Positions 18,790 to 27,342 are shown, numbered from the stretch's first letter. The stretch: DNA of 61,370 nucleotides from Mycobacterium sp. Marseille-P9652 (GCF_902652685.1 NZ_CACRUY010000033.1:1-61370); one strand, 5' to 3'. Program-made: numbers and translations. Notes: generated from the letters alone by a model not told the origin.

Positions 18790-18810
18790 GACACATTGGA
18801 CCAATGTGTC
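18790..18810. promoter_or_regulatory. 21-bp palindromic operator upstream of the P450 operon
   Basis: Perfect 10-base arms GACACATTGG (18790-18799) and CCAATGTGTC (18801-18810) flank a single A. The site ends 25 bases before the P450 start and lies between the two divergent transcription units of the catabolic island. Its size and symmetry suit a TetR dimer; the obvious candidate is the TetR gene at the end of this operon (25978-26592). Confidence 0.65.
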
Positions 18811-18835
18811 GGATCCTCGGTCAGGGAGGTTCGCC

Positions 18836-20017
18836 GTGCGGACTACGTTTCCACTGCACTCCCCCGACTTCTACGCGGGCGATCCCTACCCCGCCTACCG
18901 CGAATTGCGTGCCACGTCGCCGGTGTGCTGGAACGACGTCACCAACTTCTGGGCGCTGCTGAAGTACGAGGACATTCGCTTCGTGTCGAGCAATCCGGCC
19001 CTGTTCACCTCGACGAAGGGCATCACGATCCCCGACCCGGACCAGCCCAACCCCGTGCAGGAGGGCAACCTCATCTTCACCGACCCGCCGCGGCACCGGC
19101 AGTTGCGCAAGCTGATCAACTCCGGGTTCACCCGGCGCCGGGTCGCCGTGCTGGAACCGAAGATCCGCGAGATCGTGCGCGGCCTTCTGGACGGCGTCGA
19201 GCCGGGATCCGTCCACGAGTTCGCCGAGGAGTTCGCCGCCCCCCTGCCCACCCGGATGATCGCCGAGCTGATCGGCGCCCCGCCCGACGACTGGGAGCAG
19301 TTCCGCGCCTGGTCGGACGCGGCCACCGGCAGCGCCGACCCGGAGATCGAGCTCGACCCCCTCGTGGCGATGGGCCAGCTGTACGAGTACTTCCAGAAGC
19401 TCATCGGCGCCAGGCGGGCCGAGCCGCGCGACGACATGCTCTCGGTGCTCGCCGGCGCGGAAATCGACGGGCACCGCCTCACCGACGAAGACCTGCTCAA
19501 CTTCGCGTTCCTGCTGTTGGTCGCCGGCAACGAGACCACCCGCAACCTGATCGCGCTGGGCACGCTGGCGTTGATCGCCCACCCCGATCAATGCCGGCTC
19601 CTGACAAGCGATCCCGCGCTCATTCCGTCCGCGGTCGAGGAGATGTTGCGGTGGAACAGCCCCGTGGTACACATGGCGCGCACCGCGACCGCCGACGTCG
19701 AGATCCGCGGGCAGCGGATCGCCGAAGGCGACACGGTGGTGATGCTCTACGGCTCGGCCAACCGCGACGAGGACATCTTCGGCCCCGACTCGGAACAGTT
19801 CAAGGTGACCCGACATCCGAATCCCCACATCGCCTTCGGCTGCGGCGAACACTCCTGCGTCGGGGCGCAGTTGGCGCGTCTCGAGGCGTCGGTGATGTTC
19901 GACGAGCTGCTGCGGCGCTTCCCCACCCTGGAGCTGGTCGGTGAGGTGGACCGGATGCGGGCGACGATGGTGCCCGGCGTGAAGCGGATGCCGGTGCGGC
20001 TCGGGACGGCGGGCTGA
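18836..20017 (+). CDS. Cytochrome P450, first gene of the catabolic operon
   Basis: This is a 393-residue class I bacterial P450. It has the I-helix oxygen-binding LLVAGNETTRNL, the K-helix EEMLRW, and the heme-binding loop AFGCGEHSCVG with ligand Cys341. I chose GTG 18836 because AGGGAGG (18823-18829) lies six bases upstream and the family start HSPDFYAGDPYPAYRELRA follows; the frame is open upstream to 18656. I cannot assign the CYP family. It would hydroxylate a terminal or branched carbon to start side-chain removal, as CYP125 does for cholesterol. No ferredoxin or reductase gene lies in the cluster. The next gene starts directly after its stop. Confidence 0.92.
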   Translation: MRTTFPLHSPDFYAGDPYPAYRELRATSPVCWNDVTNFWALLKYEDIRFVSSNPALFTSTKGITIPDPDQPNPVQEGNLIFTDPPRHRQLRKLINSGFTRRRVAVLEPKIREIVRGLLDGVEPGSVHEFAEEFAAPLPTRMIAELIGAPPDDWEQFRAWSDAATGSADPEIELDPLVAMGQLYEYFQKLIGARRAEPRDDMLSVLAGAEIDGHRLTDEDLLNFAFLLLVAGNETTRNLIALGTLALIAHPDQCRLLTSDPALIPSAVEEMLRWNSPVVHMARTATADVEIRGQRIAEGDTVVMLYGSANRDEDIFGPDSEQFKVTRHPNPHIAFGCGEHSCVGAQLARLEASVMFDELLRRFPTLELVGEVDRMRATMVPGVKRMPVRLGTAG

Positions 20018-21217
20018 ATGGAACTCGACTACACGCCCGAACAGCAGCGCCTCCGCGCCGAGATCCGGGAGGCGCTGGAACGCGTGATGACGCCGGAACG
20101 GACCGCCGCGGTGGGCGAAGGCGCCGAGGGCGGCCCCGCGGTCCGCGAGTGCGTGAAGGCCCTGGGTGCCGCCAACCTGCTGGGCGTGGGCTGGCCGAAA
20201 GAGTATGGCGGGCGCGGCTTCTCGGCCCTCGAGCAGTTCATCTTCGCCGAGGAGGCCCAGCGGGTGGGCGCGCCGATCCCGCTCGTGACGCTCAACACCG
20301 TCGGACCGACCCTGATGCAGTACGGCACCGAGGAACAGAAGCGCCGGTTTCTGCCCGCGATCCTCGACGGCAGCGTGGAGTTCGCGATCGGATACTCCGA
20401 ACCGGGCGCGGGCAGCGACCTTGCGTCGTTGCGCACCACGGCCGTTCGCGACGGGGACGACTACGTGATCAACGGTCAGAAGATGTTCACCAGCGGCGCC
20501 GCGCACGCCGATTACGTCTGGCTGGCCGCACGCACCGACCCCAGCGTCAAGAAGCACAAGGGCATTTCGATCCTCATCGTGCCCACCTCCTCGCCCGGCT
20601 TCTCCTGGCAGCCGCTGCACACCATGCCGGGCGTCTCCACGTACTACACCTTCTACGACGACGTCCGCGTCCCGGCGAGCGCCATCGTGGCCGGAGAGAA
20701 CCAAGGCTGGCAGCTGATCACCACACAGTTGAACTTCGAGCGCGCCGCGCTCGGCAACCTCGGGGCGCTCGAGCCGCTGTTCGAGAAAACCTTGGACTGG
20801 GCGTGCGCCACGGAGCTCGACGGCGGCCGCGTCATCGACCGGCCCTGGGTGCGGCTCGCCCTGGCCCGCGTCGAGGCGCAGGTCGCCGCCTACAAGCTCG
20901 TCAACGCGCGGGTCAACGCGGCCATGACCAAGGGCGATCTGAGTATGGGCGAGGCTTCGGCCGCCAAGGTGTTCGGCACCGAGCTCACCCAACAGGTCGC
21001 CCGGCAGCTCCTGGAAGTGCTCGACGGCAACGGGATTCGCCGCGGCCCGGACGCACCGCTGCGTGGCGCGCTGGAATCCGCCTACCGATTCGCTGTGATC
21101 AACACGTTCGGTGGCGGCGCCAACGAGATCCAGCGTGACATCATCGCCATGGCAGGCTTGGGCATGCCCAGGGCCCCGCGTGACCTGCGGGCCCAGCAAC
21201 AGTCAGGAGGATCATGA
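20018..21217 (+). CDS. Acyl-CoA dehydrogenase, FadE29-like subunit
   Basis: This 399-residue flavoprotein has the ACAD signatures FAIGYSEPGAGSDLASLRT and DYVINGQKMFTSGAAHADYVW and the FAD-contact tail GGGANEIQRDIIA. With the second ACAD at 22169 it forms a pair like FadE28/FadE29 of the cholesterol igr operon, which makes an alpha2beta2 enzyme that desaturates the CoA-bound three-carbon steroid side chain. The ATG directly follows the P450 stop (TGAATG) and its own stop overlaps the next start (ATGA), so it is part of a tightly coupled operon. Confidence 0.9.
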   Translation: MELDYTPEQQRLRAEIREALERVMTPERTAAVGEGAEGGPAVRECVKALGAANLLGVGWPKEYGGRGFSALEQFIFAEEAQRVGAPIPLVTLNTVGPTLMQYGTEEQKRRFLPAILDGSVEFAIGYSEPGAGSDLASLRTTAVRDGDDYVINGQKMFTSGAAHADYVWLAARTDPSVKKHKGISILIVPTSSPGFSWQPLHTMPGVSTYYTFYDDVRVPASAIVAGENQGWQLITTQLNFERAALGNLGALEPLFEKTLDWACATELDGGRVIDRPWVRLALARVEAQVAAYKLVNARVNAAMTKGDLSMGEASAAKVFGTELTQQVARQLLEVLDGNGIRRGPDAPLRGALESAYRFAVINTFGGGANEIQRDIIAMAGLGMPRAPRDLRAQQQSGGS

Positions 21218-21762
21218 CGGATCACGACTCGGATGTGTGCGCCAAGCTGCGGGCGCTCGTCGGGAAGCCCACGGGTGGCACCGGGAAGCCCTCGGTGGCC
21301 CCGGATCCCGTCAACCAGCCGATGATCCGGCACTGGGCGCACGCGCTCGACGACATGAACCCCGTCTACCTCGATCCGGAGTTCGCGGCGTCGTCGCGGT
21401 TCGGGGGCATCGTGTCGCCGCCTGTCATGCTGCAGACGTGGACCATGCCGTCCCCGAAGCTGGAGGGCATCGGCGACCGGGGTGGCGCCCCCATCGAGAT
21501 CACCAGCAATCCAACGGCTTTCCTCGACGAGGCGGGCTATACGAGCACCGTCGCCACCAACTCGGAGTTCGAGATCGAACGTTATCCCCGGTTGGGTGAT
21601 GTCATCAGCGCGACGACGGTCTACGAGGACGTGTCCGACGAGAAGAAGACCGCGCTGGGCACCGGCTTCTTCCTCACCTGGCTGACGACCTACACCGACC
21701 AGAACGGTGAGGTGTTGGGGCGCCAGCGCTTCCGCGTCCTGCGATTCAGGCCGGCCGGCTGA
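21214..21762 (+). CDS. MaoC-like hydratase subunit lacking the catalytic His (ChsH2 N-terminal-like)
   Basis: This 182-residue hot-dog fold protein matches the N-terminal half of ChsH2 (Rv3542c), with PVNQPMIRHWAHALDDMNPVY followed by FGGIVSPPVMLQTW. At the position of the usual MaoC active-site D-x4-H it reads DMNPVY, with Tyr in place of His, as expected for the non-catalytic subunit of a ChsH1-ChsH2 heterotetramer. It overlaps the upstream fadE stop by four bases, and the following DUF35 gene starts on the last base of its stop codon. In the igr operon these two are one fused gene; here they are separate. Confidence 0.85.
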   Translation: MTDHDSDVCAKLRALVGKPTGGTGKPSVAPDPVNQPMIRHWAHALDDMNPVYLDPEFAASSRFGGIVSPPVMLQTWTMPSPKLEGIGDRGGAPIEITSNPTAFLDEAGYTSTVATNSEFEIERYPRLGDVISATTVYEDVSDEKKTALGTGFFLTWLTTYTDQNGEVLGRQRFRVLRFRPAG

Positions 21763-22160
21763 TGGCCCCCCGACTGGCACCGGCGATCAGCCGGGACACC
21801 GAGTTCTTCTGGAACGGGCTGCGCGAGCACAAGCTGCTGATCCAGCGCTGCTCCGGATGCGGCACGCTGCGCCACCCGCCGCGTCCCATGTGCCCCCACT
21901 GCCGTTGCTTGCAGTGGGAGGCGATCGAATCGTCGGGCCACGGCAGCGTCTACAGCTACGTCATGCCGCACGAACCCAAGTTCCCGTTCTTCGAATACCC
22001 CTACATCGTGGCGCTGATCCAACTCGACGAGGGGGTGCGGCTGGTCTCCAACCTGTGCGGCATCGGCCCCGCCGACGTCAGGGTCGGGATGCCGGTCGAG
22101 GTTTTCTACCAGGCATTCGATAACGACCTGGTGCTGCACCAGTTCCGGCCCCGGGCCTAG
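21762..22160 (+). CDS. DUF35 OB-fold protein with zinc ribbon (ChsH2 C-terminal-like)
   Basis: This 132-residue protein has an N-terminal rubredoxin-like zinc ribbon (CSGCGTLRH, then MCPHC) followed by a DUF35 OB-fold, with GSVYSYVMPHEP and PYIVALIQLDEGVRLVSNL. In the cholesterol pathway the DUF35 domain of ChsH2 is the obligate partner of the aldolase Ltp2. By analogy this free-standing protein should pair with the Ltp2-like enzyme at 23730-24899. Start and stop overlap with the upstream gene (TGATG) argues for equal expression. Confidence 0.88.
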   Translation: MAPRLAPAISRDTEFFWNGLREHKLLIQRCSGCGTLRHPPRPMCPHCRCLQWEAIESSGHGSVYSYVMPHEPKFPFFEYPYIVALIQLDEGVRLVSNLCGIGPADVRVGMPVEVFYQAFDNDLVLHQFRPRA

Positions 22161-22168
22161 GCGCCGCA

Positions 22169-23284
22169 ATGGATTTCACCTTCACCGAAGAACAGGAGAC
22201 GGTCGCCAAGGTGGCCCGCGAGGTCTTCGAGCGGCGGGCCACGCCCGAGCGCCTGACCGAGCTGGAGGCCGGCGACAACCGTTACGATCCCGCCCTCTGG
22301 CAGGAGCTGGCCTCGGTCGATCTGCTCGGCGTCGCGACGCCCGAAGCGCTCGGCGGTAACGGGGGCGGGTTTCTGGAGCTGGGGGTCCTGCTGGCCGAGG
22401 TGGGCTGGAGTGTCGCACCGGTGCCGGTCTACGCGACGCTGGTGCTGGGCGCCGATCCCATCGCCCGGCACGGAACGCCGGAGCAGCGGCAACGCTTCCT
22501 GCCGGGCGTCGCGGCGGGATCCCGCATCCTCACCGCGGGTTTGCAGGAGCCCAATCGCTCCGACCCGTTCAGCCCGTCGACCACGGCGCGCCGCGACGGG
22601 CCGAACTGGCGGCTGGAGGGGGTCAAGGAACTGGTGCCCGCCGCGCAGATCGCCGACACCGTGCTGGTGCCCGCGAGCACGGACGAGGGGGACGTCGCCC
22701 TGTTCCTGGTCGGGACCGACGCCCGGGGCGTCGAGGTCCGCCCCGTGGCCACGACCAACCGCGAGCCGCACGCCGACGTCCTCCTCGACGGCGCAACCGT
22801 TTCCGCCGACGACCGCCTCGACGGGTCGGTCGACTCCCTGTACGCCCGCGCGCTCGTCGGCCTCTGCGCCATTCAGCTCGGCGTCGCCGAGCGCGCGCTG
22901 CGGATCGCGGCGAGTTACACGACCGGGCGCGAGCAATTCGGCCGCCCCATCGGCAGCTTTCAGGCCGTTCAGCAGCGCATGGCCGACGCCTTCATCGACG
23001 TCGAGGCGATCCGCTGGACCACGTGGCACGCGGCGTGGCTGATCGCACGGGGACGACCCGCGGACGAGGCGCACCGCGCGGCCCGCATCGCGAAGTTCTG
23101 GGCCGCCGAGGCGGGCTCCCGGGTCGCCGACACCGCCCAGCAGGTGCACGGCGGCATCGGGATCGACGTGACCTATCCCCTGCACCGCTACTTCCTCTGG
23201 GCCAAGCACAACGAGCTCTCCCTCGGTCCCGCCACCGCGCAGCTGGCCGGTATCGGCAGCACCTATCCGGAAGGAATCCGATGA
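22169..23284 (+). CDS. Acyl-CoA dehydrogenase, FadE28-like subunit
   Basis: This 371-residue ACAD-fold protein is shorter than its partner. It opens MDFTFTEEQETVAKVAREVFERRA and carries the C-terminal helix AQQVHGGIGIDVTYPLHRYF. The middle beta domain lacks the usual GSD-type FAD/substrate motif (it reads GLQEPNRSDPFSPST), typical of the specialised subunit of heteromeric steroid ACADs such as FadE28. It probably forms an alpha2beta2 complex with the product of 20018-21217. The next gene overlaps it by ATGA. Confidence 0.88.
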   Translation: MDFTFTEEQETVAKVAREVFERRATPERLTELEAGDNRYDPALWQELASVDLLGVATPEALGGNGGGFLELGVLLAEVGWSVAPVPVYATLVLGADPIARHGTPEQRQRFLPGVAAGSRILTAGLQEPNRSDPFSPSTTARRDGPNWRLEGVKELVPAAQIADTVLVPASTDEGDVALFLVGTDARGVEVRPVATTNREPHADVLLDGATVSADDRLDGSVDSLYARALVGLCAIQLGVAERALRIAASYTTGREQFGRPIGSFQAVQQRMADAFIDVEAIRWTTWHAAWLIARGRPADEAHRAARIAKFWAAEAGSRVADTAQQVHGGIGIDVTYPLHRYFLWAKHNELSLGPATAQLAGIGSTYPEGIR

Positions 23285-23733
23285 CGACCGCGAGGAACCG
23301 CACGACCCTCAAGTGGGCCGACATCAGCGTCGGCGACGAGGTCACACCGCTCGAAATCCCCATCACCACAACGATGATCGTGGCCGGGGCGATCGCCTCA
23401 CGGGACTTCATGCCGGTGCACCACGACCGCGACTACGCCAACAAGCAGGGGTCGCCGAACCTGTTCATGAACATCCTGACCACCAACGGATATTGCGTGC
23501 GCTTCCTCACCGACTGGGCCGGGCCCGAGGCGATGGTCAAGAAACTGTCGATCCGGCTGGGTGTGCCGTGCTTCCCGGACGACCCGCTGACCTTCACCGG
23601 GACGGTGACCGGCAAAACCGAGGGGCAAGACGGAGAGAACTTCGTCGAGGTGGGGTTCAGGGGCTCCAACAGCCTGGGCGATCACGTCTCGGGCACCGCG
23701 GTGCTGAGCCTGCTCGACGGGGCCGGCAGATGA
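23281..23733 (+). CDS. MaoC-family enoyl-CoA hydratase (ChsH1-like)
   Basis: This 150-residue single hot-dog protein has the catalytic pair intact: DFMPVH (D-x4-H) in ASRDFMPVHHDRDYANKQG. The following TDWAGPEAMVKKLSIRLGVP and SLGDHVSGTAVLSL closely match ChsH1 (Rv3541c). It should hydrate the alpha,beta-unsaturated CoA ester made by the two FadE proteins, in complex with the MaoC-like protein at 21214-21762. Both ends overlap neighbours by four bases. Confidence 0.92.
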   Translation: MTTARNRTTLKWADISVGDEVTPLEIPITTTMIVAGAIASRDFMPVHHDRDYANKQGSPNLFMNILTTNGYCVRFLTDWAGPEAMVKKLSIRLGVPCFPDDPLTFTGTVTGKTEGQDGENFVEVGFRGSNSLGDHVSGTAVLSLLDGAGR

Positions 23734-24899
23734 GCAGCTCGCTGCCCGGCAGCTGCGCCATCGTCGGCATCGGCCAGACCGAGTTCTCCAAGGACTCCGG
23801 GCGCAGCGAACTGCAATTGGCCTGCGAGGCGGTCAGTTCCGCGCTCGACGATGCCGGTCTCGCCCCGGCCGACGTCGACGGCATGGTCACCTTCACCATG
23901 GACTCGAGCGACGAGATCGACATCGCCCGCAACGTCGGCATCGGTGACCTGAGTTTCTTCAGCCGCGTGCATCACGGCGGCGGCGCCGCGGCCGGCACCG
24001 TGGTGCACGCGGCGATGGCCGTCGCGACCGGAGTTGCCGACGTCGTGGTGTGCTGGCGCGCCTTCAACGAACGCTCCGGCATGCGCTTCGGCGGGAGCGG
24101 GCGCACCGACCTGGGAACCCCGTTGTTCATGGCGCACTACGCGCCGTTCGGATTGCTCACGCCCGCGGCGTGGGTCGCGATGCACGCCCAGCGTTACATG
24201 TCGACCTATGGGGTCACGAACGAGGACTTCGGCCGCATCGCCGTCGTCGACCGCACGCACGCGGCCACCAACCCCGACGCCTGGTTCTACCAGCGCCCGA
24301 TCACGCTGGAGGACCACCAGAATTCGCGCTGGATCGTGGAACCGGTGCTGCGCCTGCTGGATTGCTGCCAGGAGAGCGACGGCGGCGTCGCCTTGGTGGT
24401 GACCAGCGCCGAACGCGCCCGCGACCTGCGCCAGCCACCCGCGGTCATCACCGCGGCCGCGCAGGGCGCCGCCGCCAACGGCGAGATGATGACCAGCTAC
24501 TACCGCGACGACATCACGGGCCTCCCGGAGATGCGCGTCGTCGCCGACCAGCTGTGGCGGGACTCGGGCCTCAAGCCGCAGGACATCCAAACCGCCTTCA
24601 TCTACGACCATTTCACCCCGTTCGTGTTCGCCCAGCTCGAAGAGCTCGGCTTCTGCGGGCGCGGCGAGGCCAAGGACTTCGCGACCGTCGAACGGCTGTC
24701 CCTCGGTGGCGAGTTCCCGATCAACACCAACGGCGGCCTGCTCGGCGAGGCCTACATCCATGGCATGAACGGCATCACCGAGGGCGTGCGTCAGGTGCGC
24801 GGCACCTCCTGCAACCAGGTGGACAACGTCGAGCACGTGCTGGTCACCTCCGGCACCGGCGTGCCCACCAGCGGGCTGATCCTCGCGCCGACCGACTAG
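23730..24899 (+). CDS. Ltp2-type aldolase of the thiolase superfamily
   Basis: This 389-residue thiolase-fold protein matches Ltp2 (Rv3540c) in length and in NTNGGLLGEAYIHGMNGITEGVRQVRGTSCNQVD (read in two parts near residues 332-365) and SGTGVPTSGLIL at the C-terminus. Ltp2 is a retro-aldolase, not a thiolase; it cleaves the hydroxylated steroid C3 side chain to propionyl-CoA plus a ketone and needs a DUF35 partner. The start ATG overlaps the hydratase stop. The open frame upstream to 23313 is not conserved. Confidence 0.9.
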   Translation: MSSSLPGSCAIVGIGQTEFSKDSGRSELQLACEAVSSALDDAGLAPADVDGMVTFTMDSSDEIDIARNVGIGDLSFFSRVHHGGGAAAGTVVHAAMAVATGVADVVVCWRAFNERSGMRFGGSGRTDLGTPLFMAHYAPFGLLTPAAWVAMHAQRYMSTYGVTNEDFGRIAVVDRTHAATNPDAWFYQRPITLEDHQNSRWIVEPVLRLLDCCQESDGGVALVVTSAERARDLRQPPAVITAAAQGAAANGEMMTSYYRDDITGLPEMRVVADQLWRDSGLKPQDIQTAFIYDHFTPFVFAQLEELGFCGRGEAKDFATVERLSLGGEFPINTNGGLLGEAYIHGMNGITEGVRQVRGTSCNQVDNVEHVLVTSGTGVPTSGLILAPTD

Positions 24900-24910
24900 G
24901 GGGAAACACC

Positions 24911-25981
24911 ATGCCCAAGCTCGCGGTATTGACCGCACCCGGGGGGCCGATCGAGCTGGCCGAATTCCCCCTCACCACACCAGTCCCGGGCACGGCGGCC
25001 CTCAAGCTGCGGATGGCCGGCATCTGCGGCTCGGATCTGCACATCTTCCGCGGCGAGCTGCCGTTGCCGTGCCCCTTCGCGATGGGACACGAGATGGTCG
25101 GCGAAATCGCCGAACTGGGCGAAGCATTGACGACCGATGCGACGGGCAAGCCGCTGGCCGTCGGGGACCGCGTGGTCACGCCGTACTTCTGGACCTGCGG
25201 ACAATGCCACGCCTGCGCCCGTGGCCGCTCCCACGCCTGCCAGAACCTGATGGCCGGGGAATACCGCACCCACGATCAGGCGCCACACTTCGTCGCCGCG
25301 CACGGCGAGTACTACTACACCAGCCGGCGGCAGCCCTTGTACAAGGTGCCCGAGGACCTGGCCGACGAGGCGGTCGCGCCGCTGAATTGCGCCCTGGCAC
25401 AGGTGTTGTTCGCGCTGCGCGACGTTCGGTTGGGCGACACCGTCGTCATCCAGGGCGCCGGCGGCTTGGGAATCAACGCCGCGGCCGTCGCACGCACGGC
25501 GGGCGCGGCGGAAGTCGTCGTCGTCGACATGATCGCCGAGCGGCTGGACGTGGCAGCCGATTTCGGCGCCACCCACTGCATCGATGCGAGCGGCATCTCG
25601 ACGTTCGAGGTCGCCGAGCGGGTCCGCGCCCGCACCGATGGCATCGGGGCCGACTGGGTGCTGGAGGTCGTCGGCGCGCCCGGCGTGATACCCGACGGGG
25701 TCGGGTTCCTCAACAACGGCGGCACGCTGCTCGAGGTCGGAAACGTCGGCATGGGAAGAACATTCGAGCTCGATCCGAGCGTCCTCGTGTACGGCAACAA
25801 GTCCATCCGCGGCGTGATGATGTACGACCCGGTCACTCTGGCCGTCGGCCTGAAGTTCCTCCAGCACAGTCGCTTTCCGTTCGGCCGGCTGATGCCCGAA
25901 CCCTACCGGCTGGCCGACGTCAACGCCGCCTACGCCTCGGCCGACGCCGGGTCCGTCCCGCGAGGTGCCCTGGTGCCGTGA
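24911..25981 (+). CDS. Zinc-dependent alcohol dehydrogenase
   Basis: This is a 356-residue medium-chain dehydrogenase. Catalytic zinc ligands are in GICGSDLHIF and GHEMVGE. The structural zinc site is CGQCHACARGRSHAC (C-x2-C-x2-C-x7-C), and the Rossmann motif is GAGGLGINAA. It starts at ATG 24911 with GGGGGAAA upstream, 11 bases after the aldolase stop. In context it would oxidise the alcohol formed by the P450 to the aldehyde used by the divergently encoded ALDH. Its stop overlaps the start of the TetR gene. Confidence 0.92.
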   Translation: MPKLAVLTAPGGPIELAEFPLTTPVPGTAALKLRMAGICGSDLHIFRGELPLPCPFAMGHEMVGEIAELGEALTTDATGKPLAVGDRVVTPYFWTCGQCHACARGRSHACQNLMAGEYRTHDQAPHFVAAHGEYYYTSRRQPLYKVPEDLADEAVAPLNCALAQVLFALRDVRLGDTVVIQGAGGLGINAAAVARTAGAAEVVVVDMIAERLDVAADFGATHCIDASGISTFEVAERVRARTDGIGADWVLEVVGAPGVIPDGVGFLNNGGTLLEVGNVGMGRTFELDPSVLVYGNKSIRGVMMYDPVTLAVGLKFLQHSRFPFGRLMPEPYRLADVNAAYASADAGSVPRGALVP

Positions 25982-26592
25982 CCACGCATGCGATGAACCA
26001 GCTCACCGACACCCGCGAACTCATCGTCGAGTCGGCCTTTTCCTGCTTCGGCAAACAGGGGCTGCACAAGGCGACGATCGTCGACATCGCCAGGGCGGCC
26101 GGAGTTTCCCGAAGCACCGTCTACGAGTACTTCAGCGACAAGGCCGCCATCGTCGAGGCCTGTGCCGAGCATGCTTCGGAACAGTTCTACCGCGAGATGT
26201 CCAAAGCGATGGACCGCGGCGGCTCCCTCGAGGAAAAGTTGAGCCAGGCCGCCGTCTTCGTGACGCAGGCCCGGCGGGTCATCGCCTCCGAGAAGTACTT
26301 TGACGAGGACGCGGTCAGCCTGCTGCTCACGAAGGACGCCGCGGTGCTGCTGCGCGAGTGCGTCGACTTCATCGCGCCCTATCTGGCCGCGGCCCGGCTC
26401 ACCGGCGAGGTCCGCAAGGACCTCGACATCGAGGCCGCCGGGGAATGGTTCGCGCGCATCCTGTTCTCGCTGTTCAGCACGCCGTCGTCGACATTGGACA
26501 TGGACGACCCCGAGGTGGTGGCCGCGTTCGTCCGCGCCCATGTGGTGCGCGGATTCGCCAACGATCGCGCGCGGCCGCGACGGGCCCAGTGA
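25978..26592 (+). CDS. TetR-family regulator, last gene of the catabolic operon
   Basis: This is a 204-residue protein if GTG 25978 is used (overlapping the ADH stop as GTGA), or 199 from ATG 25993. The N-terminal HTH is FGKQGLHKATIVDIARAAGVSRSTVYEYFSDKAAIV. The C-terminal ligand domain contains EYF-type helices and ends AFVRAHVVRGFANDRARPRR. Being co-transcribed with the enzymes, it probably controls the island by binding the palindrome at 18790-18810, with a CoA-thioester intermediate as a plausible ligand; both points are inference. It converges on a second TetR gene with one base between them. Confidence 0.9.
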   Translation: MTTHAMNQLTDTRELIVESAFSCFGKQGLHKATIVDIARAAGVSRSTVYEYFSDKAAIVEACAEHASEQFYREMSKAMDRGGSLEEKLSQAAVFVTQARRVIASEKYFDEDAVSLLLTKDAAVLLRECVDFIAPYLAAARLTGEVRKDLDIEAAGEWFARILFSLFSTPSSTLDMDDPEVVAAFVRAHVVRGFANDRARPRRAQ

Positions 26593-26593
26593 T

Positions 26594-27148
26594 TCATCCG
26601 GCGGGCATGTAGGGCGGTCCGAGAAAACGTTGCACCATGGTGCGCTCGGCGGCGTGGTCCTTGAGCGGCCAGCACCACAGCGCCAGGAACACCCGGATGA
26701 GCCATTGCACGGCGAGCGGGTCCGCGTCGTCGTCGCCGAGCATCTCGGCGGCCAGGCGGGTCACGGTGGGAGAGTCGGTGACCCAGTCGCTCACCGGGGT
26801 CGTGTTCACCGAACGCATGAGATGCGCGAGCGGATCTGACTGGAGACTCTGCAGGGCGACAATGGTGGCTGTCACCACTCGGTCGGGGCCGGTGAGCTCC
26901 TTGATGGCCTCGCGCACCGTGGCGAGGATGCGCTCCGATTGGATGGCGACCACGGCGTCGCGTATCGCCGACTTGCCGCCGGCATGCCGATAGATCGTCG
27001 CGGGCGAGCAGTGGACCTTCGCCGCGAGCGCCTCGATGGTGAACTCGTCGTATCCGCGCCGGGCGATGAGGTCGGCCGCCGCCGCGTAGATTCGGTCGGT
27101 GGCTTCGCTGCGGCGATCGCGTCCCACCAGCCAGTCATCGCGCGGCAT
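26594..27148 (-). CDS. TetR-family regulator (Rv1776c-like)
   Basis: This is a 184-residue protein with HTH IARRGYDEFTIEALAAKVHCSPATIYRHAGGKSAIRDAVV. It diverges from the CYP144 gene, the same pairing as Rv1776c/Rv1777 in M. tuberculosis, so it most likely regulates that P450. An AGAATT-N7-AATTCT site lies between the two starts. It is unrelated in sequence to the neighbouring TetR. Confidence 0.87.
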   Translation of the reverse strand: MPRDDWLVGRDRRSEATDRIYAAAADLIARRGYDEFTIEALAAKVHCSPATIYRHAGGKSAIRDAVVAIQSERILATVREAIKELTGPDRVVTATIVALQSLQSDPLAHLMRSVNTTPVSDWVTDSPTVTRLAAEMLGDDDADPLAVQWLIRVFLALWCWPLKDHAAERTMVQRFLGPPYMPAG

Positions 27149-27195
27149 GTCAGCTAGGTCCGTTCCTCAGCCGGGAATGAAGTACTTCTCTCACC

Positions 27196-27223
27196 CTGAG
27201 AATTATTGCCCAATTCTTCTCAG
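27196..27223. promoter_or_regulatory. Probable operator between TetR and CYP144
   Basis: Nested inverted repeats lie in the 194-base divergent promoter. CTGAGAA (27196-27202) pairs with TTCTCAG (27217-27223), and within them AGAATT (27199-27204) pairs with AATTCT (27212-27217). The surrounding DNA is clearly more AT-rich than the genes. Confidence 0.5.
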
Positions 27224-27342
27224 CACAACGCCCTGATCGTGCTATCCCGCCGGCCTCAGCGATGCGGCGGCCCGCGCGCGGTCTTTCCTCAACTTGGTCG
27301 CGCCCCATTGACGCAGCAGGTCAGCGTCATCAGCCTGTACGC

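Noticed and set aside
18821-21199. A 792-codon minus-strand frame
   Set aside because: It lies opposite the P450 and fadE genes, with no recognisable motif.
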